The translations under genes and the position numbers were made by a program. A DNA stretch of 64,000 nt. Origin: Timema cristinae (Eukaryota > Arthropoda > Insecta > Phasmatodea > Timematidae). The notes beneath the pieces are model-generated. The model saw nothing but the letters and a program-made list of their open reading frames with translations, searched no databases and was not told where the DNA came from. The stretch is taken from NCBI GenBank assembly GCA_039000515.1, contig JBCFYV010009882.1:58334277-58398276 (forward strand), given 5' to 3'. Below, in pieces: positions 37,970 to 50,450 of the stretch (positions are counted from its first letter, which is position 1; every line of letters begins with the position of its first letter).

Positions 37970-38445
37970 AAATATGAAAAATAATGTGAATTTACGCATC
38001 AAACTAGAACACTTAAAGTCATTTTGCTAAAATATTCAAAATAGCCATTTTGTTTGTAATGTTTATTAATGTTTTGAAATGAAATTTAATCAAAATCGTT
38101 GGAGCCGATTTAGAGTAAATCGATTTTTTTAGAGTCTTTTTACCCTTCAGTAAACTATCCCTAGTTTTAGAGTTGGATATCCAATTCCAAAAATACCTCA
38201 GAGCAACCCTATGAAAACCCTAGATACCAAGTTTCAGCCTGATCGGTAAAATAGTTTAGTATCTAGTTGGAGTATAGACAGACTGACAGACATATGTAAA
38301 TTCAAAAACCACTTTATCGGACTCAGTGGGTCATGAAACGTCAAAATTTATCAAAATCTCGAACTCAATTTTTTTAACGATCACAATACTTTTTCTACCT
38401 GTAAGATAGCGAGAAAGTAAAAATTTGATATACACAAGATTTATT
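37970..38445 (+). repeat. Dispersed repeat, copy 2 of a pair
   Basis: This is the longer copy of the repeat at 36,680. It contains TAGACAGACTGACAGACATA and CAGTGGGTCATGAAACGTC, motifs common in the 3' parts of dispersed arthropod repeats. Confidence 0.7.
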
Positions 38446-39354
38446 GGAAATTATAAATTTATTTAAATTTGTTGACAGAATTAGTAATAAGATGTGATTG
38501 TGGTTTCAAACAAAGACAAAATAAGGTCTACAGTGGTTTACATTTTTTTTACCAGCAAAAAAGGTTACTATTTTGTTCATAATATATATTTTAAACAAAA
38601 TATAACATTTATTATAAAATAATATGACAATTTCTCCAAAATCAAATAATATCACTTATTTTATAATTAAATTTAATACAAAATAGAACTTTTAATAAAA
38701 ACTATGGCACAAAACTTTTTAAAATTAAGTGGTCTCATTTAAATATTTTAAGTTTATTTTGCCTGATTAAAAATCTTGCTTTAATCAAGAAAACACCTGA
38801 TATGGAAATTCATTAATTTTGTCTTGTAAATATATCTCTTCAGGGTAGTAACACAATGTTTGGTAGATAATTATGTGTTAGAGCTGAGGTTCCAAAATTC
38901 AAATTCACACCAGAACAAAATTATGCTTGAAGTGACCCTGGAAGTATACAATAAAAATAATATTATTCAAATTTGTATTCTGTTGTGTGTACTTTGTTGA
39001 TACAGGAAAGGAGAAATAATAACTTTTTGGATAAAATTTGAATAAGTTTGGGTATTAAATTCGATAAGATGTGATAAAAAATAATTATCTCACAACTGAC
39101 TATATTCAAATGTCAAATCATATATCCAAATTGAAATACGAAACCACTTATATACTCATACTCTAAAGACGTGCAAATTTCATATTTTAAGGAATTTCAC
39201 CTAATACAATTGTGTTGTAAGCTATTTAAAAAATAATACCATTCTGTTTGTCCTGATAGAGAAAATAAGTGTATCATACAAAGAAAAAGGACATTTTAAA
39301 GACAGAGAAACTTTAAGCAGAATACTTTAAATCTATAATAATAATTTCTTACTC
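38446..39354. other. No gene recognised
   Basis: AT-rich sequence downstream of the LINE remnant. No poly(A) or clear LINE end is seen. Confidence 0.55.
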
Positions 39355-39835
39355 TTTGGCATTGGGAACTCAAAGGTTCATTACCGCACTTATAAATACG
39401 CCACTTATTCCTACCTTGAGCTAGTTTTATCAAGTCCGACTCATTACACCCTATCTCTTTCAGGTCCATTCCATTGCTATCCTCCCGTTTGTGTATATGA
39501 GTTCTCATTGGTCTCCTTTCATTGGTTTTACCAGTTAATGCCCTAAATACGCTTTTAGATTCTCCCAGTCACGCTACATTGCATTCCCACCAAAATCTGC
39601 TAGATTATATTACCCTTACCAGGTCTTGTGTAGAGTACAGGAAATGTAACTCATCATTATGTAGCCTCTTCCATCCAAAGTACCTACCTTCATCTCATTT
39701 TGGGCCAAATATACCATTAACCACCTTGTTTTCAAGCACCAAATATTTATTTTCATCATGTAAGGTGAGAAGGCACGTTTCACACCCATGGATAACAACA
39801 GATAACATTATTGTTTGTATATTCTGAATTTTACA
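39355..39835 (-). pseudogene. LINE C-terminal region
   Basis: Pieces in order are a degraded GCE-T-LLTL start, NKYLVLENKV, KRLHNDELHFLYSTQDLVRV, a histidine-poor linker and MDLKEIGCNESDLIKLAQGR with NKW. This is the post-RT domain of common arthropod elements, with stops and frame changes. It is the same domain as at 95-340. Confidence 0.82.
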
Positions 39836-39975
39836 TTTCTTGACGTTAGGTGAAATGTTAACAATTTATTGACCGTGTAATAAATAACATGCATTCCCCG
39901 ACTGAATTATTTTCCCGATTTCCACTCTAATATCGTTATATTACTTAAAATTGTTATTAAATATATAAATATTTT

Positions 39976-40216
39976 ACCACGTCTTACTACCTATTCCCGC
40001 TATACACATATGTAAAAATACGCTAATGAATTAAGGATAAGGAAGTTTGAATTTAGAGGAAGTGCACCCACATTTTCTAAGTGAAAGAGAGAGATTTTTT
40101 TTTATAAACCACACTCAGTACAACCAAGAGGGATTTTGACCCTAATATCTCTGTTATCAGCAGTCTATTCTTTCACGAGAGTGACACCTTAGACCATGTC
40201 ACCACCTAAGTAGGTA
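39976..40216 (-). mobile_element. SINE family B inserted in the LINE
   Basis: Reverse complement of the family: tail CCACGTCTTACTACCTATTC, body GGAAGTGCACCCACATTTTC, head CACGAGAGTGACACCTTAGA and CCATGTCACCACCTAAGTAG. It separates the RT core from the C-terminal domain of the older LINE, so it inserted later. Confidence 0.82.
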
Positions 40217-40218
40217 CC

Positions 40219-40660
40219 CTAATTATTTAAACTCATTAACCATGTCAAATGATATTTTTCCGCAGTAATCTCGAAATTATTATCCTCCCCAATCTCTATT
40301 ATCTGTGTGATCATATTCATAGGCTTTTCAGCGTTTAATTCTAAACGTATTTCCTTACTAACTTCTAATAAAATTCCATTATTTCTTGCAAAAACTTCCT
40401 TACTATGACCCAACAAAGCTAGATCATCTGTGTATCTCAATAGTGGCATTGTACAGTTTATTGTCACCCCTTTCCCACTCTCTTGCATTGTCCTAATAGC
40501 ATACTCCAAGACTTTATTAAAAAGTAGTGGTGAAAATGCATCTCCTTTTTTTAATACATTATTTATTTCGAAAGTATCTGATAAGTAACATCCAACCAGT
40601 ACCCTTCCACTCCTATCTGTAAAGAATCTATCAATTAGCTAGACAAGTTTTTTGGTACAC
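40219..40660 (-). pseudogene. LINE reverse-transcriptase core
   Basis: The minus strand reads FFTDRSGRVLVGCYLSDTFE, GDAFSPLLFNKVLEYAIR (40,515-40,548 for its start), then LLRYTDDLALLGHS, where YTDD (40,421-40,440) replaces the usual YADD active site. LNAEKPMNM follows. A TAG near 40,640 breaks the upstream side, and the open part is about 96 codons. Confidence 0.85.
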
Positions 40661-41084
40661 CTATCATACATAAAATTTATTATGATTTGTTAACTTTAAC
40701 CCAATCATAGGCTTTATTTTTAAATTTATGTATAGTTAATGTACCATCATGTTATAACCAAAAAATTTTCTAATTATTTGCCGATTAGTAAACAAATTTT
40801 TGAGCTATATGCACAGTTTTTTTTCCTATGCCATGGAGGAACAGTATATATGTTTGGGTGTAGTTCTATTTATATCAAAAAATATCCGTTGTTGATCTAT
40901 TTTGTTGAACTCCACAGTGAAGATCCCCGATTAATTTTTCAGCTTTGGGCGTTTTTGTTAGATCAAATTTATTGGTATGTTGGTAGTATTGACTTACCTC
41001 TATATTTATTACACTCTGTTTTATTCCCCTTTTTTAAAAAAATGAGTACTTTTGTAAATTTTTTTCCATTATTGTGATAATATA

Positions 41085-41310
41085 TTATGGTTCCATAAGG
41101 AACATAGCAGATTATGAATTTTTATTACTAACATTTCAACACCTCCCGTTATTAACTCCTCTGAAATTGAATCTAAGCCAGAAGATTTATGATTCTTTAA
41201 CTTTAAACCGAATCTTTGACTTCACTAATACTTGGCTCTGGCACTAGTTATTCAGCGGTACTGATCAGGATAACCTCACCCAATGTTAAACCTCCATGAG
41301 CTTTCAAATT
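41085..41310 (-). pseudogene. LINE reverse-transcriptase N-terminal part
   Basis: The minus strand contains LKNHKSSGLDSISEELITGG and MLVIKIHNLLCSLWN, the conserved block before the RT fingers (compare K-S-P-G-D in intact elements). It lies between the endonuclease and the RT core, as expected. Confidence 0.72.
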
Positions 41311-41665
41311 ATAACTTAAGTGGTCGTTTCATTTACTACAACCTAACTAATATCTGTCATCAAATAACCATTCTAATCTTTCCCAAAATTCCACATAGCC
41401 TGATAACTATTACTATTATGTTTTATATAGCTAAATTTATCCTTTAAAATCGCTTTTTTTCTGTTTCTGAATATGGAACTGGCCTTCATTTTTGCATTAA
41501 TAAAAGCGTTTAGGCTCAATTTATTCGGAAATTCTAACTTATGCATTTTGCTTCCCTTCACTTTTCAATTATTTTTGAACATTTGTTGTCTGCCATGGCT
41601 TCGTCTTTCTCTTTTTGCGAGGACCTACACTACTCTCCACTGCATCTCTAATATTATTCTTAAAC

Positions 41666-41817
41666 ATTAAATTGAAATCTAAAATAGGTTTTCTGCCTTA
41701 GAGTGCTCAGAGCACATGGAAATTAGCGCTCATCCTACTGTTGCTCTGGATGAGCGCTAATTTCCATGTGCTCTGAGCCCTCTAAGGCAGAAAACCAATT
41801 TTAGATTTCAATTTAAT
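41666..41817. mobile_element. 152-bp near-perfect palindrome
   Basis: Arms of 70 bp (41,666-41,735 and 41,748-41,817) pair with about two mismatches around a 12-nt loop. The ends are ATTAAATTGAAATCT and AGATTTCAATTTAAT. It shares no terminal motif with the palindrome at 5,928 and no clear target duplication is seen. It lies within the LINE remnant and is probably a separate foldback element. Confidence 0.75.
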
Positions 41818-42099
41818 ATACATTCATATACTCACCATATTTCAGACTCTTTATATAATATATTTAAAACTTTTCTGCCTGATTTCTATTTTTAGTTACT
41901 GAAAGGCATTTCCTAAGTTTTTCTACTGCCAATTAGTAGTCTGAATCAGAATCTGCGCCCCTGTATCACGTGATATTCAGTAAGCGTGTATGACGTATTT
42001 TATGGATCATCATGTGATATATTTGTTTGTGGTTAGTCCAATATAGAGAGATCCTAATATATTTATGAATATCCTTAAACTTGAAAGTATCTTTGAAAC

Positions 42100-42400
42100 G
42101 TAAAATTTATCAATCTCATTCTATTATCATTACTGACTTAATGCAAGCTTTATTTTCCCAATGTAGGTTTAAAGATTCTTCTATCCCTATCGTTATATTA
42201 ATGTCACCAATTACAATTTTCATGTACTAGGTTGGGAACTGGTCATACAGGTGTTTTACTTCCTCATAAAAACTATCCCTTGCCAGATAATATTTGTTAT
42301 CTATCATAAAATGGGCATTTAGAATGACAGTATTATGCCACCTCCCTGCTACTACTATGCTTGACACCATGGCATAATAGTCTTTTACATGTTACTTAAC
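42100..42400 (-). pseudogene. LINE endonuclease, second half
   Basis: The minus strand has VVAGRWHNTVILNAHFMIDN and RDSFYEEVKHLYDQF, then VIGDINITIG (codons near 42,200). This fits the GDFN motif of APE-type endonucleases, with Phe replaced by Ile. Stops and frame changes are present. Confidence 0.75.
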
Positions 42401-43240
42401 CCACCAGAGGGTAAGAGTTTTCTCTGAGTTCTCATGGGTAAAATTTAACACACACATCCACGTTGTGGGGATGAGCAATGGCATTGGTGTTGTGGCAGCT
42501 TAACGGCTACAGTAACAGATAAGTGACAGATAGGTTTTGTAAGGAGCCAGGGACGTGGGGTATATCACGTCCTCATGTACCAGGTTACATAACTAATACT
42601 GGGCAACAGTGGTATTAGGGTCAACTTAAGACACAAAGCAAATTATGGTCGAGATGGTTCAAAACCGAACAACCATGGGCGTGACCACATGGAGGGTCAG
42701 TTGGGCCATTGTGCTGCGGTGTAAATAGGAAAAGGGTAAAACTGCCATACTATCATTCCCTGAAAACCCTTTGGTCAAGGGAGCAAAACCAATAATGGTC
42801 CTTCCTGAGGTAAAACAATTCATAGTGGGGACTTCTTCAGAGGGAACGATCAACAAAGAATAGAACTTTGAAATGTGATGCTGGAGAAAACTTGATAAGA
42901 TAAGGTGGAATGATAAATGAAGAAGTCCAAATCAGAGTGGGTGAGAAGAGAACCATTTTGGATTTTATCCTTTGGTACAAAGCAAGCTTGAACGGACACG
43001 TTCTTAGTCGGAACTGTCTAGTGTACGACTTCATAGAAGGCCAAATTTAAGGGAAAAGGAGCTTGGGAAGAAAGAGAATTTAAATATCAGATGGATTTAA
43101 GGAAAGAATAAAATTCTGGGAGCTAAAGTAGGGGGCATAGGACAAGGAACATTGGTGGTCTAAGTTAAATGACACACGTAATGGACCTACAATAAGTCAT
43201 AGCACCTAATGATCATAATAAACATCCTTAGCTGATGGCA
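42401..43240 (+). mobile_element. Insertion with a second LINE fragment in opposite orientation
   Basis: This block interrupts the endonuclease of the minus-strand LINE. On the plus strand, 42,880-43,200 gives INEEVQIRVGEKRTILDFIL, NGHVLSRNCL and YDFIEGQI with GKRSLGRKR. This is the C-terminal signature of another widespread arthropod LINE ORF2. The first 450 bp (42,401-42,880) is unassigned. The insertion could also be an inversion of related sequence. Confidence 0.65.
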
Positions 43241-43299
43241 TACACTTTCTATAGATTATAAAGCCTGTTTCTAAGTTATATCTGTTCATTCCTCTATTC

Positions 43300-43420
43300 A
43301 AAAAACGACGTATTCGCATATTCTACCCTACCATCCTCTGAAAATTTTACCTCTTGTAAGGCCACTATAGCTAATCCAAACCTACTTACTTCATCACTCA
43401 TTCAGTGTAGTGCCCCAAGC
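43300..43420 (-). pseudogene. LINE endonuclease, N-terminal part
   Basis: The minus strand has VSRFGLAIVALQEVKFSEDG, carrying the ALQE motif with the metal-binding Glu of APE-type endonucleases (43,350-43,368). Confidence 0.7.
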
Positions 43421-43943
43421 CTATATTAGCTCCTACTAACAATCAGCATAGCAATCCTAATCTCTTTCTTAGCTTTATGAACCCATAACTCCCCCTGAGT
43501 ACTCGCCAAGTAATCCAAATATAGGATTATTTTATCACAGGAATATTTTACACCAGAAACCAGCATGGCAAACTTTTGTATATTTCCTAATAGGATTTTT
43601 TTTTGTTTGATAGATATTTACATTTGTATAGTATTTGACCATTAATTTAGATATTGATTGACTTTTTGATTGAGTACTGGACATAACAAAGAAGCTTCAC
43701 ATTTAATGGCACTAACTGTTTTTTTAATACTATACGTTTGTATTTCCTTAAATAAATATAGTTTTCCATTAAATTAAAAATGAGATCCTATCAAAATATG
43801 GAAAATTGAATTATTTTACATTTAAAAAAGTAGAATAAAACTAAATTAGCATCAATGAATCAAGATCTTGCTTTTCTATTTCCTTTATTATTTAATTTAG
43901 TGTATGTTAATATATAATTTAGTTTTTAAAAGTATATATATAA

Positions 43944-43994
<51 letters not shown>

Positions 43995-46900
43995 ATTTTT
44001 ACAATTTCCATTATTACATTATATAGTGGCTGTTAATCTATAATTAAAGCTTAAAAACTATAAATATCTATTTTTCAATTCAAATATAAATTAGAGGAAA
44101 TTAAAATACTGCCAAACTAAAACAAATGAATGGTTTATAAATTCTTAAAATTATTATAGTAAAACTATAAGCTCAGGCCCTATATCTAAGATAAATAATA
44201 TTAAGTTATATAATATCGTTATTAAATGTTTCATCAAATGTTTCACCAAAAGATTTCAGCGGATAAAATACAAACAAATCCTTTTATGGCCACATATAAG
44301 AGTATGAAAAGAATACCATGAAGAGCGTTGACCAAATAAGATTATGTTTAATAAGTTAGCATTTTCTATCATTGCGCATAAGTTAGGCATAGAATAAATG
44401 TGATAATTACTTAGTTACATATTATTTACATATCTATTACACTATGAAATATTTAAAGAAGATCAATGAAATTTGAATAATTATGGATGATAGGCCCCTT
44501 TAGCGCCCAGACTATGAGCAGACTTGATTAGCTGCAGTATGGATGATGCTTTCAACCCGACGTTAAAGATTCCTGCCATGGGTTTTCACCGGTATTTACT
44601 GATTCAGATTCACTCAGGCAAAACATACAATTACTACTAAAACAACAAATGATCTTTGCTCCGATTCCATCCCTATGCCTGTTGTAACCTTCACAGTTTT
44701 AGGCTCTACATTTTGAAATCAGAACTCGGTGAGAATGTGCAAGTAAAATAAATAGTCCCCTATGAAAGTTTCTTTAGGACTCCTGAAGTTGGCTTTCTTC
44801 AGTCGAGAGATAATTGGTAACAAGTGAGAGTCAAGATAAAGGATATTATGTCCCTTGACTGGAAGCGAGCTAGACTAAGGACTGTAGGTCTGACAATTAA
44901 GAGTACCATCGAGGCTGGAGTATCCAAATACACTGTATTGAGCTTATCTATCAGTTGATTTTCCACCCTATTTCCAATTGAATATGTGTGGAAATTCTTA
45001 GCTTAGAACCTTATTGTAACTCACAGCACAACTTGCGTCAAATAATAGGCATAAGAACAAGTAATATGATATTGACCGATGGAATCAATTCTCTTAAATG
45101 TTTCTTTATAAATCTAAGATAAATGTATTAATTAGTGATTGTCTTAGTAAGGAGTGATAGTTGATCATAAAAACGTTTTTTTCTGAGCTATGCATTTTCA
45201 CCAGAAGCAATTAGATAGTTGTATTATTCAAATGTATTCAAACATGGAATATACCCAAACATTTTAAATATGTTTGAATTTGGGATATTATTATTGTATC
45301 TATTTCACTAAGGACAAAACTACGTTTAGTGGTTTATTAACCTAATCATTTTCCAACTTTTCCAGAAAGATATTTTTTCCAAAATATTACTTTATTGCTA
45401 TAATCAAACATCATTTATACTTCATATGAATATTAATTCTCAATATTAGAAATTATGGAGCAATAATACCTACTCATGAAATAAATCTATCATATGTTTT
45501 AAGCCCAAACATCGAGATCTGATAAAAAAAAAAAGAGTATCAACTCGTGATTTGGTGAACTTAAGCTGCTAAAAAAATTATTAAATATGTTTACACTTTG
45601 TAGCTCTTTTAAAATAACTTCAAAGCTTTGTAAATGATTCATAAATATGTCTCTATTTTATCACTAGACAAAATATTTCTTGCCCAAACTTTTTATCCCT
45701 CACTCCTAGTATGGCTGATGCCTAGGTGAAATTATTGTTCAGCTTGATCCGTGGGACCGAGCCACACGTTCATTTTAATCCGGCGTCATTAATGTTCATG
45801 GAAGCTCGAGAAATCTCAGGAACAATCACTAGCAAACTGTCAGTGATTTGAAACTATGTACATGTATTGTTCCACGTTTACAAGAATACTTGTCTTTCCA
45901 TGTGAGCCTAGCAGGGGTGGCCACTCTTAGTAGAATGAGTTGCCATGAGTTGTTCTCTCAGCAATAGTGTCGAGACTTGACTATTCAACCTCCAAGCCAC
46001 GCTGCTGAGAAGCCTCTGGTGGTGACGTCACGACCTAGAAACTAAAGAATAAGTTGCATGGCGCTAACAGGGTGCACTTGGTCTATGAATAAAAATATTA
46101 AGAGCCTTCATCTTAGCCAGCCCAAATCAGCTCCTGGCTTGCATCTACGTTTGTGTGTGTGGGTGCGTGCGAGGAATGAAAGAAAAAAAGAAAAGAAAAT
46201 GCCTTAGATATGCCTGAAATGTGTGCAGTGCATTCGTATTCGAATAATTACACGAAATTTTCCGCGGTGACGAAGGGGGACAAAGCGACAAAGTTTCATG
46301 TTAATAACTACAGTTTGGCCCTATTATGACAGAATGAAGATTGGTGAGCAATGCTTATCAATGAAGCCATTCTAAAATGCTCCTAAACGGCCCTTTCAAT
46401 GGATTTTTTATTCATATTTCAACAACGTTCAGTATTAGAAATTTTTTAACTCTTTATATCAATTAATGTTTAATAAAAAATGATCAACGTGCAATAGTGT
46501 TCATGTAAATTTAATATTTCTAGTTGACTGTGTCAAAGAGTTGATTGGAATATGATGCACGCTCTTAAGTAGCTATTTCAATAAATGTTTAAGCTTATAA
46601 TTGAAAAGAGATATGACAACAACGATTAATTCCAGTATTAAAGGAATGATCAAATATTGTGCATTTTTGAATAAGCAAAACAAATCAAACTTATAGTAAG
46701 TACACCAGCATAACCTGCATATTTGTATAGTCAGTTCGACCTTTAGATTCTTGCTCCAAGCAAGTTAATTGTATAGTTCTCTAAAATCCATCTTTCGAAT
46801 CCCTCATATTCTTTGTAAATGTAGTTGTGGATATATATAGCCTAGGGCGGCAGTAGGATTCTCAGTAGATAAAATTACATTAATCAAACAATAGTACAGT

Positions 46901-49731
46901 AGACTATAAATTCAAAATATTATTACCCACTACCGAAATAAATCCACACCAATCTCTTTTACAGTATTCTACACACATCTTATTGCTTACAATTATTATT
47001 AGTCCCCGAACCACCACTGCACTCAACCCTACACATGAAATAAAGCATCGACTAACAATTGAAATGTATGATCACCAAATAAATAGGAAAGCTATAGATT
47101 TAAATTCCATCCTTCACAATATATAACTTAACATGTAACTCTTTGAAAAGAGGGTGTGGGTCTATTAATAGGGTTGTATGTATATAGTTTATGTGTGACG
47201 TTTTATAAATTGTAAGCTAGCATCTGTATATAAAAATAAATTTTTAAAAGTTTTTAAAAATACCTCCCAACTTACACAAAGCATTTTTAAAGAATTAAAT
47301 ATAAAAATTATAGATTAATTTAACCTATACCATGCAACCAAAAATAACATTTTAATCAAATTGTAAATAGTGTATTCATAAGCAATTGGCCATTACAATT
47401 ACTTTATGATAATAATCAAGTGTCTTCATATTTGCTTGAGATAAATAAACAAGTGATCAAATCTGATGCTTTCTAAGTTAAAAAATAAGTTATATACGAA
47501 ATAAATATTGTGTGCATTCATTTTATTAATGGTATTTATATAGTCCCAATTATATAAATTAAAGATTTTTATTTATTTTTTGCTATAAATTAATAAAGGT
47601 GTTAGCTAGAATAATTATTTTCTAATATAAAATAGCATTTTATATTGTAGAATTTTTCAATGATGAGAATCCCAGATATGATAAATTGGTCCAAATCCCG
47701 GTACGTTTAGAAGCTTTCAATTTGCGTTTTATCGCTTACATTAACGTATCGCAATAGTATGTTGAGTTTTCATACGAGCTCGATCCTAGTAACTAATCGA
47801 TCCCGTTGTGTTCTGCACCTTAAATATTAATAGTACATTCATGCTCAAAATATAAATCGACAAGCTTTTGAGTTGGGGTTATCTTAAACTATTATACTAG
47901 TTGTGTTAAAATAGAAGCTCAGCAAAAATTTGTAATCAGGATAATCATTTGAACGTTCTCCAAAACCTTCCACTATATACTTTATTATAAGAAATTCTTA
48001 AATACACATTTAAATTAACTTATTAGTAGAATCTAACAACATTGGAGGAAAAAAAAGGTATTAACGCCTTCGTTAATTTTGTGACATCATCTGTAAATAT
48101 TTCTCAGGTCAAGGAAGGAGGTTCCCAACATGCATGAGAAGCTAATGATTACACACCAAATATCTCCAAATGATGAAGTGATTTAATATTTCGACTTTTG
48201 TCTTATCAAACCTAAATAAATATATTTCATTATCAGAATAAAAGGGTGGATGGTGTAATGACTGAAGTTGTTAAGTCTGGTTTCCTGGTTTTGTTGCCAA
48301 TCCAAGAAACAAGAACAATGCTCGAACATTAATGCTCACCTTGCCTAACCGCCATCTGTAACAACATTAGAAAAAAACAACAGGTTTACCAATTCTTCTT
48401 CCATCACAATTTTCCGTCATGCTTGTAGATGAAGTATAGTCATTCTCAAGAAATGGTCTAAAAAATATGATGTTTTGATATTACAATCCAAGTTATTTTT
48501 GTTTGTAGTGACGGTCGGATTCTCACATCTGAAGAGTTCACACGCAATGGTGAACAACTAATGACATCTAGCGGTAGCCGCGCGTAACCACCGTGAGCGG
48601 ATGTGTCATATTCGTCAGCTTCTTATTGTTGTGATCATCATTATTATTATTTACTAGACCTTGATGGTTGGGTTTTATTATATCAGGCGTTGCTTTTTAT
48701 GTCCAACCGTGTAGGTATATTTTTTCTTTTATTTTATCATCTACACTCAGATTTGTGACACAACCAAAAAATTTTAGTAAAATCATATTAATATGGTCGC
48801 TTAGGATTGGGAGGCAACTTTGATGCACATTATGTCGTTAGAGAAGCGGAAGATGACAGCTAGTAACATAATCTAGTTCCGGTCGTGTCATTTTTTTTAA
48901 CATTCATATAATATTATATTTTCTAATGGTAACCATTTTGCTTTGCTATAGGCGGAGAAATACTTTTACAATGAATATATTCATTGACCTCTCAAACTAT
49001 TAAAATATTAGTTTATTGCCATAATCGTAATCAACTAACCAATAAAAAATATAATCAGACTCTTTTATAAATTGAAAAAAATTAAACATGGTTTTACTAT
49101 CTAAAATGTTAACTTGGCATTTTCTTTTCTGAAATATGTCAAAAGAAAAAACGAAACAAATATTATTATCAATTTGTGACGCAAGAAATGAAATGGTATA
49201 TTTAGATTAATTTACTATTCATACTAATTAATCTTGGAAGTTATACACATAAACCGGAGACAAAATAAATTTTAAATATAAAAAAATATATATTGGTTAA
49301 GGGCATGGTATCATTCCCAGTATTATAAGTTTTAATATATTTACAAATATAATAGCATTTTCCAGCGGCTTAGCTCGCACTAAACTATAAATCAACACAT
49401 ATGACATCTTCAAATGCTATTTTAAAAAAATCAAAGAAGGATTTAATGGACGTACGAAAATTCAAGAAGAAACACCGACCCGTTCTCAACTCCTCCCCTT
49501 CCACACACCAGCTAATATCCCATGCCATCTTAAGTACCACCAATATCAGCAGCAACAAATGTTCACTGCTTACTCCCTGGTTTCTCTAGACTACTTCGCT
49601 CTCTGATCAACCAGCACCATGGTTCTTTGAAAAATAAGGATTACTACAGAATAAGTGTCGTCTAGATCAAATAAATACTTTTTTAGTTAACTAGAAACAA
49701 ACAAATGGACCAACGGACAAACTTTGTAAAA
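43421..49731. other. No gene recognised; 6.3 kb of AT-rich DNA
   Basis: It holds a long TA microsatellite at 43,931-43,991 and several more complex patches (44,480-44,960, 45,700-46,380, 48,500-48,700). These patches do not match other parts of the window and give no protein-like reading. They are candidates for unique or conserved non-coding sequence. Confidence 0.55.
43931..43991. repeat. (TA)n microsatellite
   Basis: A TA run of about 60 bp with one AAG interruption near its start. Confidence 0.92.
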
Positions 49732-49819
49732 ATTATTATTATTAATATAATAATAAATATTATTATTATTAATATAATAATAAATATTATTATTATTAAT
49801 ATAATAATAAATATTATTA
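49732..49819. repeat. 27-bp AT-only tandem repeat at a SINE tail
   Basis: Just over three copies of a 27-bp unit (ATTATTATTATTAATATAAT followed by AATAAAT) abut the tail of the SINE A copy at 49,820. The unit can be derived from the (TTA)n tail by two base changes and later expansion. Confidence 0.85.
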
Positions 49820-50000
49820 GCACCGCGTCTTACTACCCGTTCGGGTTATATGCACTTATACTAATGTGTTATGGTAGGGTGATTGTGAGATGAAATGAAG
49901 GAGCTACAGTTTAACTTGGAATCTGAACCACGGTGGAGGCCTGGCACTCCACACATTCACAAGTTGTGATTAATACACGTCTTTTCAGAGGTGAAGGAAG
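49820..50000 (-). mobile_element. SINE family A copy, 5'-truncated
   Basis: The complement of the tail (GCACCGCGTCTTACTACCCG) is followed by CAGTTTAACTTGGAATCTGA, ACCACGGTGGAGGCCTGGCA and CACATTCACAAGTTGTG. It ends at CAGAGGTGAAGGAAG. It lies head to head with the full copy at 50,137. Confidence 0.88.
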
Positions 50001-50136
50001 TTCTAAACACTGATTATTTACCGTTATTATCGCTTATACTAGCCAAAAGGGAAGAAAATTGCACAACAATTTGAATGCGCAGACACACCTTGCTTATGTG
50101 CCTGTTTTTCACACGGTGAATCTATAAAGTAACTTG

Positions 50137-50394
50137 TGGGTGACCTGGTGGTCTAGGGGTAAGGTGTCAGACTTCTGTGCTGGCGGCTGGGGTTCAATCC
50201 TCGGTCCCGCACAGTTTTATCTGATTACCAAACCCTTCCTTCACCTCTGACAAGACATTTTGTGAATGTGGGGAATGCCAGGCCGCCACCGTGGTTCGAA
50301 TTCCACGTTAAACTGTAGGTCCTTCAATTTATCTCACAATCACCCTACATTAGCGTAATTGCGTATAACCCCAACGGGTAGTAAGACGCGGTGC

Positions 50395-50448
<54 letters not shown>
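50137..50448 (+). mobile_element. SINE family A, full length with target-site duplication
   Basis: The 312-bp element has a tRNA-like head starting TGGGTGACCTGGTGGTCTAG, box A TGGTCTAGGGGT (50,149-50,160) and box B GGTTCAATCC (50,191-50,200). The body follows, then the tail GGTAGTAAGACGCGGTGCTA and a (TAA)n run of about 58 bp. TATAAAGTAACTTG occurs exactly at 50,123-50,136 and 50,449-50,462, a perfect 14-bp duplication. The intact boxes and duplication point to a recent Pol III-driven, LINE-mobilised insertion. Confidence 0.95.

Positions 50449-50450
<2 letters not shown>

Larger units (their letters stand above)
39355..43420 (-). mobile_element. Old, interrupted LINE (endonuclease-reverse transcriptase)
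   Basis: Protein-like blocks appear on the minus strand in the correct order. The endonuclease start is at 43,300-43,420 and the rest of the endonuclease at 42,100-42,400. The RT front is at 41,085-41,310, the RT core at 40,219-40,660 and the C-terminal region at 39,355-39,835. At least two later insertions interrupt it: a SINE B (39,976-40,216) and a block carrying a second LINE fragment in the opposite orientation (about 42,400-43,240). The 152-bp palindrome at 41,666-41,817 probably also arrived later. Clade placement (RTE, CR1 or other) is unresolved. Confidence 0.82.
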
